From Euryarchaeota archaeon UBA596 (lineage in GTDB: Archaea; Thermoplasmatota; Poseidoniia; Poseidoniales; Poseidoniaceae): a DNA stretch of 32,874 nucleotides. This document shows, piece after piece, positions 1-8,259 of the stretch; the first letter of the stretch is position 1, and each line of letters opens with the position of its first letter. The position numbers and the translations under genes are program-made. Under the pieces are notes generated by a model. It worked only from the letters and a program-made list of their open reading frames with translations, searched no databases and was not told the DNA's origin. The stretch is taken from assembly GCA_002498205.1 (NCBI GenBank), contig DAGQ01000015.1, positions 1 through 32,874 of the forward strand, given 5' to 3'.

Positions 1-1200
1 CCACATATAAATTCCTTTAGATGCTTCTCCCTGAAATCCTCCCGGACAAGAATCATTTGTTATTCTCCCCTCACCAAATAATTTTTTAGCACCATCTTTT
101 TCTACTTTTTCTATGGTTTTAAGAAAATCAGATCCATATTTTTCAGAAAGCATTGGTCCATATATTACTCCTTCATATTTGGAGGAATCTCCAATTGGCG
201 TAGCAATGACTTTTTCCATGAATTTAGCCATAAACTCTTCATAAATATCTTCATGTAAGATTAGATTTCCTAAACTTGTGCAGCGTTGTCCAGCAGTTCC
301 AAATGAAGCCCAATATGCTCCTTGAACGGCATTTTCCATATCAGCAGAGGGCATAACAACAAGTGGGTTTTTACCTCCTAGTTCCAGTGAACATGATACT
401 AGATTTCTTCCACAAACTTCACCAATCTTTTTACCAACCTCTGTACTTCCAGTAAAACTTATTTTGTTTATTTTACCTTCATCAACAGCATCAATAATGT
501 ATTGACCTGCTCCACTACCTTTTCCGTGAACTAAATTAATTACACCATTAGGTAGTCCAGCTTGATGCATTATTCTAGCTAATGCAAATGAGAGAAGTGG
601 GGCATCTTGCGGAGACTTCCAAACACAGGTGTTTCCACACATAATTGCTGGAATCATTTTCCAGAATGGAACAGCGGATGGAAAGTTACAAGCATTTATG
701 ATTCCGCAAACCCCCAAAGGTCTTCGATATGTGAATAATTCTTTGTTAGGTAATTCAGAATTAACAGTTTGTCCATAGAGTCTACGGCCTTCAGATTGGA
801 AGAATAGACACGTATCAATCGCTTCTTGGATTTCTCCACCACATTCTTTTATTGTTTTACCAATCTCACGTGACTGTAGACGGACTAAATCCTCTTTATG
901 GTCCATTAACAAACGGCCCATATTTCCAATAATTTGACCTCTAGTGGGGGCTGGAGTGTTTGACCATTTTGTAAAAGCAGTTCTCGCTGCGGAAATTGCA
1001 TCGTCAACATCTTGTTTTGTTGATAAGGGGAAAAATCCTAAACAATCATTTTTGTTTGCTGGATTAATACTTTCAAATGTTTTTTGATCACTTGCGACTT
1101 TTAATTGTCCGTTAATAATATTGTATCCTTTAACACATGGTAAATTAGTTTCGTTATTAGATTCAATGAAGTCTAAACCGGTTTCAAGTACAGCGGGCAT
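1..1200 (-). CDS. NAD(P)-dependent aldehyde dehydrogenase, C-terminus beyond the left edge
   Basis: Oxidises an aldehyde to the acid with NAD(P)+; the substrate is not evident. I translated the minus strand from the ATG at 1198-1200 and found 400 open codons to the window edge. Superfamily motifs are in order: CNFP with the oxyanion Asn near residue 172, the cofactor lysine in WKSP near 195, FTGSTEVG at 249-256, the general-base Glu in LELGG near 273, and the catalytic Cys in GQRCTS near 307. A family member is usually about 480-500 residues, so roughly 80-100 are missing. It resembles semialdehyde dehydrogenases in general layout, but I cannot choose among succinate semialdehyde, 2-oxoglutarate semialdehyde or GapN-like activities. 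It is divergent from cdc48 across about 110 bases and has no clear Shine-Dalgarno site, so it may be leaderless. Confidence 0.93.
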   Translation of the reverse strand, partial: MPAVLETGLDFIESNNETNLPCVKGYNIINGQLKVASDQKTFESINPANKNDCLGFFPLSTKQDVDDAISAARTAFTKWSNTPAPTRGQIIGNMGRLLMDHKEDLVRLQSREIGKTIKECGGEIQEAIDTCLFFQSEGRRLYGQTVNSELPNKELFTYRRPLGVCGIINACNFPSAVPFWKMIPAIMCGNTCVWKSPQDAPLLSFALARIMHQAGLPNGVINLVHGKGSGAGQYIIDAVDEGKINKISFTGSTEVGKKIGEVCGRNLVSCSLELGGKNPLVVMPSADMENAVQGAYWASFGTAGQRCTSLGNLILHEDIYEEFMAKFMEKVIATPIGDSSKYEGVIYGPMLSEKYGSDFLKTIEKVEKDGAKKLFGEGRITNDSCPGGFQGEASKGIYMW

Positions 1201-1297
1201 AGCACGTCCGAAACAACTCACAATGATGAACTTGATGTAATTAAGGCACTTAGAAAACAGTGGGTTTAAGGATTCCCTAAATTTAACCATGTATGTC

Positions 1298-1306
1298 GGA
1301 GAGAGG
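1298..1306 (+). promoter_or_regulatory. Ribosome binding site deciding the cdc48 start
   Basis: A purine-rich GGAGAGAGG run lies 3-6 bases before the ATG at 1310. It falls inside the reading frame that would begin at the earlier ATG (1289). It favours 1310 as the start, because archaeal CDC48 proteins begin a few residues before the LRxA motif, as this shorter form does. Confidence 0.6.
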
Positions 1307-1309
1307 ATT

Positions 1310-3562
1310 ATGGCTTCTAAAGGTTCAGATGTATTACAATTGAGGATAGCTAAAGCAATACCTAGTGATGTAGGTTTTGGTAGGGCAAGAATTTCGAGTG
1401 ATAATGAACTTGGTTTGAAACCAGGCGATATTATTGAAATCAAAGGAGAAACAGGAATGACTGCTGCAACCTATTGGAGAAGTCGCCCTGAAGATAGTAA
1501 AATGGATATTGTCCGGATAGATGGGATAATTAGAAAAAATGCTGGAGTATCTTTAGGAGATAAGGTAGAGATACGTAAGGTAGATGTTGTCCCTTGTAAA
1601 AAATTAGTACTTTCACCAGTAATGGTAAATAAGCAAAATAAAAACAAACCTTCTGCAATGCAATTTGGGCCTAATATCGAAGGATTTGCTAGGAGGGGTT
1701 TGAATAAAAGACCAGTAGTAGCAGGAGATAGAATCTTTATTCCAGGAATTACATTATTTGCTGAGACATTACCTTTTGCCGTTCGTTCTACAACACCAAA
1801 AGGAATCGTTCAAGTATTGCCAGAAACTGAAATCGTCATTAAAGATGAACAAGTAGATGAAGAATCATCTGCTGATTCAGAGGGAATTACTTATGAAGAT
1901 ATTGGGGGGATTGGAAACCAATTACAAAAAGTCAGAGAAATGATCGAGTTGCCATTAAAACACCCAGAATTATTTCGTAGATTAGGAATTAGTCCACCAA
2001 AAGGAGTATTGCTTCATGGACCTCCTGGTACGGGTAAAACAATGATCGCAAAAGCGGTTGCAACAGAAACAAATGCACATTTTAAATCAATAAATGGACC
2101 CGAGATTATTAGTAAATATTATGGAGAATCAGAAAAACAACTTAGAGAGATTTTTGATGATGCTGCTGAAAATTCTCCAGCAATAGTTTTCGTTGATGAA
2201 TTAGATAGTATTGCACCAAAACGTGAAGATGTTACCGGAGAAGTTGAACGAAGAGTAGTAGCTCAATTGTTAACTTTAATGGATGGAATGCAAGGTCGTG
2301 ATAATATTGTTGTGATTGGAGCAACCAATCGTAGAGATGCGATAGACCCTGCCTTACGTAGGCCTGGTCGATTTGATAGGGAGATTGAAGTTGGAGTACC
2401 AGATAGAAACGGTAGGGCAGAAATTGTAGATGTACATACAAGAGGTATGCCTTTAAGTGATGATTTTGATATTGAATGGATTTTAGAGAACACTTACGGA
2501 TTTGTAGGTGCGGATGTTTCTGCATTAGTCAGAGAGGCAGCTATGAAAGCATTGAGGAGATATCTTCCTGAAATAGATTTAGATGCTGAAGTAATTCCAC
2601 CAGAAGTATTAGAAAAAATGGAAGTAGTAATGGAAGATTTTAAGCTAGCTATTAGGGAGGTTGAACCTAGTGCACTAAGAGAAATTTATGTTGAAATCCC
2701 AGAAACAGGTTGGGATAAAGTAGGTGGTTTAGAAGAAATTAAAAACAGACTCAAAGAAAGTGTCGAGTGGCCACTAACAAAGCCTGAATTATTTGATCAT
2801 TTTGGGATTAAACCACCTAGGGGAATTGTATTATTTGGTGCGCCTGGGACTGGAAAAACATTGTTGGCAAAAGCGATTGCAAATGAAGCCAAAGCGAATT
2901 TTATATCAATCAAGGGACCCGAAATGATTAGCAAATGGGTAGGTGAATCAGAAAGAGGGATTAGAGAGATATTTAAGAAAGCAAAACAGGCATCACCGTC
3001 TATTATTTTCCTTGATGAATTTGAAAGCATTGCTCATTCTAGATCATCAGGAGGAATGGATGGAGGTGGAACTCAATCTGGAAATAGGGTTGTAAACCAA
3101 TTACTCGCTAGTATGGATGGCATAGAATCTTTAGATGGTGTCATTGTAGTTGCTGCAACAAATAGACCGGAAATGATAGATCCAGCCTTGATTAGAAGTG
3201 GTAGATTTGAAAGAGTATTACATGTGCCTCCGCCAGATGCAAAAGCAATCAAAGAAATTTTTAAAATTCATAGTGAAGGAATGCCATTAGGGAAATTCAA
3301 TCTTGGAGATATTTCAAAGAAGATGATAGGATATACTGGAGCAGATGTAGAATCAGTATGTAGGGAAGCAGCATTAACTGCCATGAGAGAATCCAAGAAA
3401 ACCGTAACAAAGACGCATTTTGAGAACGCATTGAATATGGTAAGACCTACAGTTAATGATGATATGTTAGAATACTACAAGAAAATGGAAGCTTTACTTG
3501 TTAGTGGATTAAGTACTGTTCGTAGAGGAAAGGATACACAAAGAGGTATGGAATCAGTTTGA
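1310..3562 (+). CDS. cdc48: CDC48/VAT-type AAA+ ATPase
   Basis: Hexameric two-ring unfoldase/segregase that pulls proteins from complexes and feeds them to proteases such as the proteasome. Numbering from the earlier ATG at 1289, it has a double-psi barrel N-domain at about 14-190. The D1 ring has Walker A GPPGTGKT at 244-251, Walker B FVDELDS near 301-307 and an RRPGRFD arginine-finger segment near 357. The D2 ring has Walker A GAPGTGKT at 517-524, Walker B FLDEFES near 574-580 and an IRSGRFER segment near 635. Both rings look catalytically intact. The C-terminus lacks the HbYX motif used to dock on the 20S proteasome. The start at 1310 is preferred (750 residues) because a Shine-Dalgarno site precedes it. 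The stop overlaps the Shine-Dalgarno of the next small gene, so the two are probably translated together. Confidence 0.96.
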   Translation: MASKGSDVLQLRIAKAIPSDVGFGRARISSDNELGLKPGDIIEIKGETGMTAATYWRSRPEDSKMDIVRIDGIIRKNAGVSLGDKVEIRKVDVVPCKKLVLSPVMVNKQNKNKPSAMQFGPNIEGFARRGLNKRPVVAGDRIFIPGITLFAETLPFAVRSTTPKGIVQVLPETEIVIKDEQVDEESSADSEGITYEDIGGIGNQLQKVREMIELPLKHPELFRRLGISPPKGVLLHGPPGTGKTMIAKAVATETNAHFKSINGPEIISKYYGESEKQLREIFDDAAENSPAIVFVDELDSIAPKREDVTGEVERRVVAQLLTLMDGMQGRDNIVVIGATNRRDAIDPALRRPGRFDREIEVGVPDRNGRAEIVDVHTRGMPLSDDFDIEWILENTYGFVGADVSALVREAAMKALRRYLPEIDLDAEVIPPEVLEKMEVVMEDFKLAIREVEPSALREIYVEIPETGWDKVGGLEEIKNRLKESVEWPLTKPELFDHFGIKPPRGIVLFGAPGTGKTLLAKAIANEAKANFISIKGPEMISKWVGESERGIREIFKKAKQASPSIIFLDEFESIAHSRSSGGMDGGGTQSGNRVVNQLLASMDGIESLDGVIVVAATNRPEMIDPALIRSGRFERVLHVPPPDAKAIKEIFKIHSEGMPLGKFNLGDISKKMIGYTGADVESVCREAALTAMRESKKTVTKTHFENALNMVRPTVNDDMLEYYKKMEALLVSGLSTVRRGKDTQRGMESV

Positions 3563-3569
3563 GGTGATC
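3561..3569 (+). promoter_or_regulatory. Near-perfect Shine-Dalgarno overlapping the cdc48 stop
   Basis: GAGGTGATC is a full match to the usual archaeal anti-Shine-Dalgarno. It includes the last two bases of the cdc48 TGA stop. It sits 2-5 bases before an in-frame ATT at 3572 and too far (over 60 bases) from the first TTG at 3635, so it implies an unusual start codon for the gene that follows. Confidence 0.6.
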
Positions 3570-3571
3570 AT

Positions 3572-3817
3572 ATTAGTATTACTGTTTTTGGATATGAACT
3601 TGTAGGTAGAGAAGTTTTTGATAAAAGTGAAGAATTGCTAGGAATTGTTACTGAGATACATATAAATTACACTAATGGTGGTGTTGAATTCATCTGTGTT
3701 AAGTTAGAAAAAGGAATAAATTCAACTAAATTACCTTGGACTGCTAAAGATAATATTGTACAGGTTCCTCCCAGTGAAATTGAACGGTTAGAAGGCTCAA
3801 TTTTCTTAAGAAGATAG
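3572..3817 (+). CDS. PRC-barrel-like small protein, probable AUU start
   Basis: An 81-residue protein if started at ATT 3572; the first conventional start is TTG 3635, giving 60 residues. The extra N-terminal residues (VFGYELVGREVFDKSEELLG, then IVTEI) read like the opening strands of PRC-barrel proteins, with the pattern LVGxxVxDxxxExLGxV. This supports the upstream start, as does the strong Shine-Dalgarno at 3561-3569. PRC barrels are small beta domains found in RNA-processing factors and archaeal division-associated proteins; I cannot assign a role here. It has no signal peptide or membrane segment, so it is likely cytoplasmic. It follows cdc48 directly and is probably co-transcribed with it. 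Family assignment is moderate; existence of the gene is likely. Confidence 0.6.
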   Translation: MSITVFGYELVGREVFDKSEELLGIVTEIHINYTNGGVEFICVKLEKGINSTKLPWTAKDNIVQVPPSEIERLEGSIFLRR

Positions 3818-3869
3818 CGTAATCATAACCCAGTAAGCGTATTAAAGCAGTCAATACCGTCGCACTGTT

Positions 3870-3883
3870 AGCGCTTAAGCGCT
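3870..3883. repeat. 14-bp perfect palindrome before the DUF4350 gene
   Basis: AGCGCTTAAGCGCT is identical to its own reverse complement and ends two bases before the GTG at 3886. An outer pair, ACCCAG at 3828-3833 and CTGGGT at 3882-3887, could form a larger hairpin. The 68-base gap is noticeably richer in G and C than its surroundings. It could be an operator, a terminator-like hairpin for cdc48, or a structure at the start site. Confidence 0.5.
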
Positions 3884-3885
3884 GG

Positions 3886-5535
3886 GTGCTGATTTTGGTT
3901 AGAAAGAGTTTCAAAAAATATCAACGCCGCGCTTTAATTTCAAGTTTTTATATTGCACTCTTATTCCTTGTATTTCTTTTACTTTCGAGTTATGTAAACT
4001 TAGGAAATGCAAAACAACTTTCTGCTTACGACAATGATTGGGACGATATTTCAGAATTTAGGAAAGAAATTTCTGATTTGGGAATTAGTACAAAAAGTTT
4101 AGTTTCAAGTCCTCTATTGTTGAATGAAATCGAAAACCCAGTTAATACTACGTTTGTGATTAGTGGTATAGAGAAAGATACATTTTCATTACCTTCCATT
4201 GGTTCTGATTCCTCATTTATTAGTTTTAGTGAACCCGAAGGGTATAGTACTTCTGAAATTTCTGCCATTACTAGTTTTGTAGAAAGAGGCGGTACAGTAA
4301 TTGTATTGGATGATTTCGGTTATTCTAGTGGAATTGCAGATGCTGTTGGAATTAGTTACAGTAATCATAGACTATATGATGATGAATATGCTGTTGAATT
4401 AGATTACAATTATGTTTGGATGAATATTAGTCAAAATCATACCGATTGGGAAGATTCAGAAGAATTCCATATAGGCCATTCAAGATGGCATCAAGGAACA
4501 GACCCTACAGGTACTGGAATGCATCCTTGTTCACGTTGGGCTGAAAGCGAAATTACATTTGCTACAAAGGAAGAAGCAGGTTTATGTGGGCATCATTATA
4601 ATTCAACAAGTAAAATGATAGAGTATAATTATGATTACGACTTATTACTTAATGCTCCTTCAGCATTCGAATCTATTGAATTTTCTGGGGCTTTTTCATA
4701 TTATGAAGCAGTAGGTCGTTCTAGCCCTCAATCTTATTTAGACTTGAATAATGATGGAAAAATTACTCTTGAAACTGAAACTGCTCAAACAGAAGCTGAT
4801 GCACAGGGGCCTTTTGACGTCTATATTGAAACCTGTGATTCTTCCGATTGTGCAGATTCTAGTGGAGGTAGAATCTATTTCATTAGTGATGGAAGTGCCT
4901 TAATTAATGCAATTTACAGTTTTGATTCAGCAAATTCAGGAGATTTTGATGAAGATGGTAAATCAATAACAAATATTCCAGCAAACGATAATAGGAAATG
5001 GGCTTTAGATGTAATTGCAGAATCCGCCTTAACAGCTAATAATTTTACAAATAAAGATGCAATATTTGCAAGTAGTGACGCAATGGTAATTTTTGACGAA
5101 AGTAGACATAGTCAAAATGTCTTATTCACAGATGCTTATAATTTAATTTACTTCTTATTAGTATATTTGACAGGAGATGGAATTGGGATGTTATTATTAT
5201 TCATCTTGTTATTTTTGGCATTCGAAGCAGTTTTAATCAAAAAAACAGATCCTGAACCTTGGAGGCATATTTTTAACATAATTTATTATGGATTTGGTGA
5301 TGCAAAAAGATATGGGTATTATACGCGTACTAACAAAATTAAACAAGTATTTTTATCAAGAGTAAGAAATTTAAATGCGCTATCCAGAGAAGAATTTGAT
5401 CGCATGCCTGCTCAAGAATTACAAGATTTGATTAAGGATCCAGTGTTAGTAAAATTTGTTTTTGAAAATAAAAAGTATGATCTTGAACAAACCGTAGCGA
5501 TTGTTAAAAGAATTAAAGGATGGCAAAAGGGTTGA
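3886..5535 (+). CDS. DUF4350-type membrane-anchored protein
   Basis: A 549-residue protein with a membrane helix at about 17-36, a large outer domain, and a strongly hydrophobic segment at about 421-450 followed by a charged 100-residue cytoplasmic tail. The outer domain has the segment GGTVIVLDDFG near 135-145, typical of the DUF4350 family, a class I amidotransferase-like fold without evident catalytic residues. A DLNNDGKITLE loop at 286-296 matches an EF-hand-type calcium loop. The family usually sits with DUF58 and a MoxR ATPase in operons thought to act on envelope integrity; here DUF58 follows after six bases but MoxR is absent. The start is GTG 3886; TTG 3895 is an alternative, with GGGTG seven to eleven bases before it. 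Function is inferred from family context only. Confidence 0.75.
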   Translation: MLILVRKSFKKYQRRALISSFYIALLFLVFLLLSSYVNLGNAKQLSAYDNDWDDISEFRKEISDLGISTKSLVSSPLLLNEIENPVNTTFVISGIEKDTFSLPSIGSDSSFISFSEPEGYSTSEISAITSFVERGGTVIVLDDFGYSSGIADAVGISYSNHRLYDDEYAVELDYNYVWMNISQNHTDWEDSEEFHIGHSRWHQGTDPTGTGMHPCSRWAESEITFATKEEAGLCGHHYNSTSKMIEYNYDYDLLLNAPSAFESIEFSGAFSYYEAVGRSSPQSYLDLNNDGKITLETETAQTEADAQGPFDVYIETCDSSDCADSSGGRIYFISDGSALINAIYSFDSANSGDFDEDGKSITNIPANDNRKWALDVIAESALTANNFTNKDAIFASSDAMVIFDESRHSQNVLFTDAYNLIYFLLVYLTGDGIGMLLLFILLFLAFEAVLIKKTDPEPWRHIFNIIYYGFGDAKRYGYYTRTNKIKQVFLSRVRNLNALSREEFDRMPAQELQDLIKDPVLVKFVFENKKYDLEQTVAIVKRIKGWQKG

Positions 5536-5541
5536 TAAAAA

Positions 5542-6795
5542 ATGTGGACAAGAAAAGCAGCATTTAGTATTACAGGAGGCATCTCTTTAGTTTTGATTGG
5601 AATGATGATTTCAAACTTCCAATTGATGGTAATTGGGTTAACTTTTATTGCATTTACAGTATTAAATGGATGGATTAAGGGACATGGAAATGTCGAGGTT
5701 CAGAGAATTTTATCAGCAGATAATTTGTATAAAGGTGACGATTTATTTGTTGAATTAAGAATAACTAATCGTTCAATGAGGCGTACTCAGCAATTAGAAA
5801 TTTATGATAACGTACCCCATGAGATGAAATTAAGAAGTGGATTAAATTACATGAGAGTGAATTTAGGACCTGGCCAAAGTACTAGAATTAGATATTCTTT
5901 AAGATGCCCCCTCAGAGGTCATTATTCAATAGGGCCAATTAGTATTAGATTCAGAAATACATTCAATTTATTTGCGCAAGAAATGTTTGTTAGCCACCAT
6001 AGTGATTTAATTGTTTTTCCACAAGTTAGAGATGTTGAAGAAGCCTTTATTCGAAGTAGGACTCCAAAAATGTACACTGGTGCTTCAACTTTAAGAACAC
6101 CAGGTCCAGGTTCTGAATTTTACAGTCTGAGGGAATATGTTACTGGTGACCCATTTAAGAATATTAATTGGAAAGCATTCGCTAGAACAGGAGAGTTAAT
6201 GGTAAATGAAAAATGTCGTGATGCTGTAACTGATTTATTTATTATTTTAGATAGTAGAGATATTAGTAGAATTGGAACGGTTCTCAAAAATCCACTTGAA
6301 ATGGGTGCGGTTGCAGCAGCATCTTTAGCATCTTTTTTCATTCAGAGACGAGATAGTGTAGCCCTCGCAATTTATGATGATGGGGTATCATATCTTCCAG
6401 CAGATACTGGAGATAAACAATATTTCAAGATACTAAGTAGTTTAGCTGGGGTTGTACCTAAGGGTTCTATGCCCCTTCAAGCCGTAACAAATTCACTATC
6501 ACCAAGATTTAGTAGAGGATCTCCTGTATTCATAATTAGTAGTATAGAAGGAGACGGAACAGTTCCAAATGCAGTTAGAGATTTAGTTGGAAGAGGTCAT
6601 GAAGTGACAATATTATCTCCGTCAAGTTTAGACTTTGAAAGATTAGTTAGTAGGATTCCTAGAATGAGTTATGAAGTTTTAAAACTTGAACGACAAAATA
6701 GGTTAACAGGTTTAGCAGGCTTTGGAGCATCAGTAATTGATTGGATGCCAGATGTAGAATTATCACAAGCATTATTGCAGGTGAAGGATGTTTGA
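5542..6795 (+). CDS. DUF58 (vWA-like) membrane protein
   Basis: A 417-residue protein with two N-terminal membrane helices (about 8-24 and 27-44), a beta-rich domain, then the DUF58 signature at about 191-223, including REYVTGDPFKNINWKAFART. The following strand FIILDSRD near 233-240 is where a von Willebrand A MIDAS would lie, but the DxSxS pattern is not complete. DUF58 proteins normally pair with MoxR AAA+ ATPases, in systems that insert metals or remodel complexes; no MoxR lies within the window. The gene lies six bases after the DUF4350 gene, and its stop overlaps the Shine-Dalgarno of the next gene, so the three form an operon. The family call is firm; the exact role is not known. Confidence 0.88.
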   Translation: MWTRKAAFSITGGISLVLIGMMISNFQLMVIGLTFIAFTVLNGWIKGHGNVEVQRILSADNLYKGDDLFVELRITNRSMRRTQQLEIYDNVPHEMKLRSGLNYMRVNLGPGQSTRIRYSLRCPLRGHYSIGPISIRFRNTFNLFAQEMFVSHHSDLIVFPQVRDVEEAFIRSRTPKMYTGASTLRTPGPGSEFYSLREYVTGDPFKNINWKAFARTGELMVNEKCRDAVTDLFIILDSRDISRIGTVLKNPLEMGAVAAASLASFFIQRRDSVALAIYDDGVSYLPADTGDKQYFKILSSLAGVVPKGSMPLQAVTNSLSPRFSRGSPVFIISSIEGDGTVPNAVRDLVGRGHEVTILSPSSLDFERLVSRIPRMSYEVLKLERQNRLTGLAGFGASVIDWMPDVELSQALLQVKDV

Positions 6796-6801
6796 GGTGA
6801 T
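6794..6801 (+). promoter_or_regulatory. Shine-Dalgarno overlapping the DUF58 stop
   Basis: GAGGTGAT begins at the second base of the DUF58 TGA and lies 5-7 bases before the ATG at 6807. It ties translation of the membrane protein to DUF58. Confidence 0.7.
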
Positions 6802-6806
6802 GAATT

Positions 6807-8000
6807 ATGGCAGATGATGTACAACCTCAACAAGAAGGAATGCGAACGCTACATTTAAGATTATTAAGAATTCAATGGCAAGTAGTTACTTTACAACTAA
6901 TTAGTACGATTGCATTACTTTGGATGTATCTAAAAATGGTGGATTTGTATATTGTAGATTCAATTGATCATGCTATGGCCATCCAATTTTTTGATACTCA
7001 ACTAAATTCAGCTAATTTAGAAATGCCATTACCCGCATGGTTGACGGGGGAAGAAGCGATAGGGCTTACTAGATTTTATCCAATAATGGTTCTAAGCATT
7101 GTAATTGGCGGGGGTATGGCAGCATTAACATTTCAAAATCCCGTAATTCAGCGCAGAGTTCGTTTAGGATTATTACTAGCATTTGTATTATGGTTATTTG
7201 GGCCGTTTTTATTAAAATGGTTATTTTCAAATTTTGGAAAAGGAGATTGGTGGATTCCTCCAGATGAATCTGTAGAGTCACTTTTCAAGGGGGTAATAGT
7301 AGTACTAGAAGTTATTTTAATTGGAATTTATATTCTACCTTTAGTCATGGGAATTCGAGGAGTTTGGGGTCTTTCTAAAGGTGCTATTGCATGGGCTACA
7401 GGAATTATGTTACTATTCTTAATTTTGCATGCATTATTGACTTTCCAAATTGTCGAGGATTTATTATTTGGAGTTTCAGGAGATGGTTTAAAGAAGATAC
7501 CTTCTTTGGCAGGAGACCCTACAATTTTAGGATTAATTAGTCCTAATCAATTCAGTCTTTTACAACTTTCATTACTCTTAATAATTTTCCAAGAATCCTC
7601 TATGGGGGTCATCCGTTATCTTGAATATGCATTTAGATTACCTGAAACATGTAAAAAAGATCCAGAATATGTGACACAATTCTACAATTTATTAAACGGA
7701 CATATGGTTCAAACTATTGTATTAATGACACTTTGTGGAATTACAACAATTATAGCATTAGGCTTCCATACTCTTCTTCTTTCTATTGTAGCATCATTAC
7801 CTGGAGACGGTCAATGGGCATATCAAATTCAAGAATCTATTGAATTAGAATTAACTTATGGTGTAGTAATTTCAGCCCTATTATTCTTATTATTGTTAGC
7901 AGGATTAAGATACATATTACCGTGGCAAAGAATTAGTGGATTCGTAGAATCATTATCTCAGAAAAACGTAGAAAACCCTCCCGTTCAAGAGGAAATTTAA
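6807..8000 (+). CDS. Polytopic membrane protein, third gene of the DUF4350-DUF58 operon
   Basis: A 397-residue protein that I do not recognise. About eight hydrophobic stretches can be seen: near residues 30-50, 88-110, 118-140, 160-183, 192-216, 245-268, 299-328 and 354-374. There is a short charged N-terminus and a charged C-terminal tail. No catalytic motif stands out. Operons of the DUF58 type often end with a membrane protein of no known function, so it probably works with the two genes before it. A strong Shine-Dalgarno (GAGGTGAT) confirms the start. Its stop codon shares the bases TTAA with the stop of the minus-strand gene that converges on it. Confidence 0.8.
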   Translation: MADDVQPQQEGMRTLHLRLLRIQWQVVTLQLISTIALLWMYLKMVDLYIVDSIDHAMAIQFFDTQLNSANLEMPLPAWLTGEEAIGLTRFYPIMVLSIVIGGGMAALTFQNPVIQRRVRLGLLLAFVLWLFGPFLLKWLFSNFGKGDWWIPPDESVESLFKGVIVVLEVILIGIYILPLVMGIRGVWGLSKGAIAWATGIMLLFLILHALLTFQIVEDLLFGVSGDGLKKIPSLAGDPTILGLISPNQFSLLQLSLLLIIFQESSMGVIRYLEYAFRLPETCKKDPEYVTQFYNLLNGHMVQTIVLMTLCGITTIIALGFHTLLLSIVASLPGDGQWAYQIQESIELELTYGVVISALLFLLLLAGLRYILPWQRISGFVESLSQKNVENPPVQEEI

Positions 8001-8248
8001 TTTTTAAAATACTGAATAAATCTACCAATTATTTCTGCTATTGAAAGTGCTAATAATGGAGCAATACATGTGCTAAAGAATAGATTTAACCAAAAGTAAT
8101 CCTCAAACTCATTCCAAATTGAATATGTTAAAAAAATAGTTAGAATTACCGAAAACATTAATCCGACTCTTTCTAAAAAAATTGGATATTTTTTTCCACT
8201 AATTTCTGTTCTTCCCATTAATGTGAGCTCATTAAGCTCTTCTTCCAT
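7997..8248 (-). CDS. Small two-helix membrane protein after the Roadblock/coiled-coil gene
   Basis: An 83-residue protein with a charged N-terminus and two hydrophobic stretches at about 27-45 and 52-72; no family recognised. It looks real because GAGGTGA at 8255-8261 lies six bases before its ATG and overlaps the stop of the upstream coiled-coil gene. That is the same arrangement used between the first two genes of the unit. Being last in the unit, it could give the coiled-coil protein a membrane contact; this is inference. It overlaps the convergent plus-strand gene by four bases. Confidence 0.72.
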   Translation of the reverse strand: MEEELNELTLMGRTEISGKKYPIFLERVGLMFSVILTIFLTYSIWNEFEDYFWLNLFFSTCIAPLLALSIAEIIGRFIQYFKN

Positions 8249-8259
8249 TATTTTTCACC

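Noticed and set aside
2232..2525. Antisense open frames within cdc48 (also at 2263-2493 and 2797-3030)
   Set aside because: They lie wholly inside a well-conserved ATPase gene, have no family motif or ribosome site, and low-complexity translations.
3818..3885. Possible tRNA or small RNA in the GC-richer gap
   Set aside because: At 68 bases with a 14-bp palindrome it has no acceptor, T-loop (GTTCRA) or anticodon arm pattern, so it is described only as a repeat.
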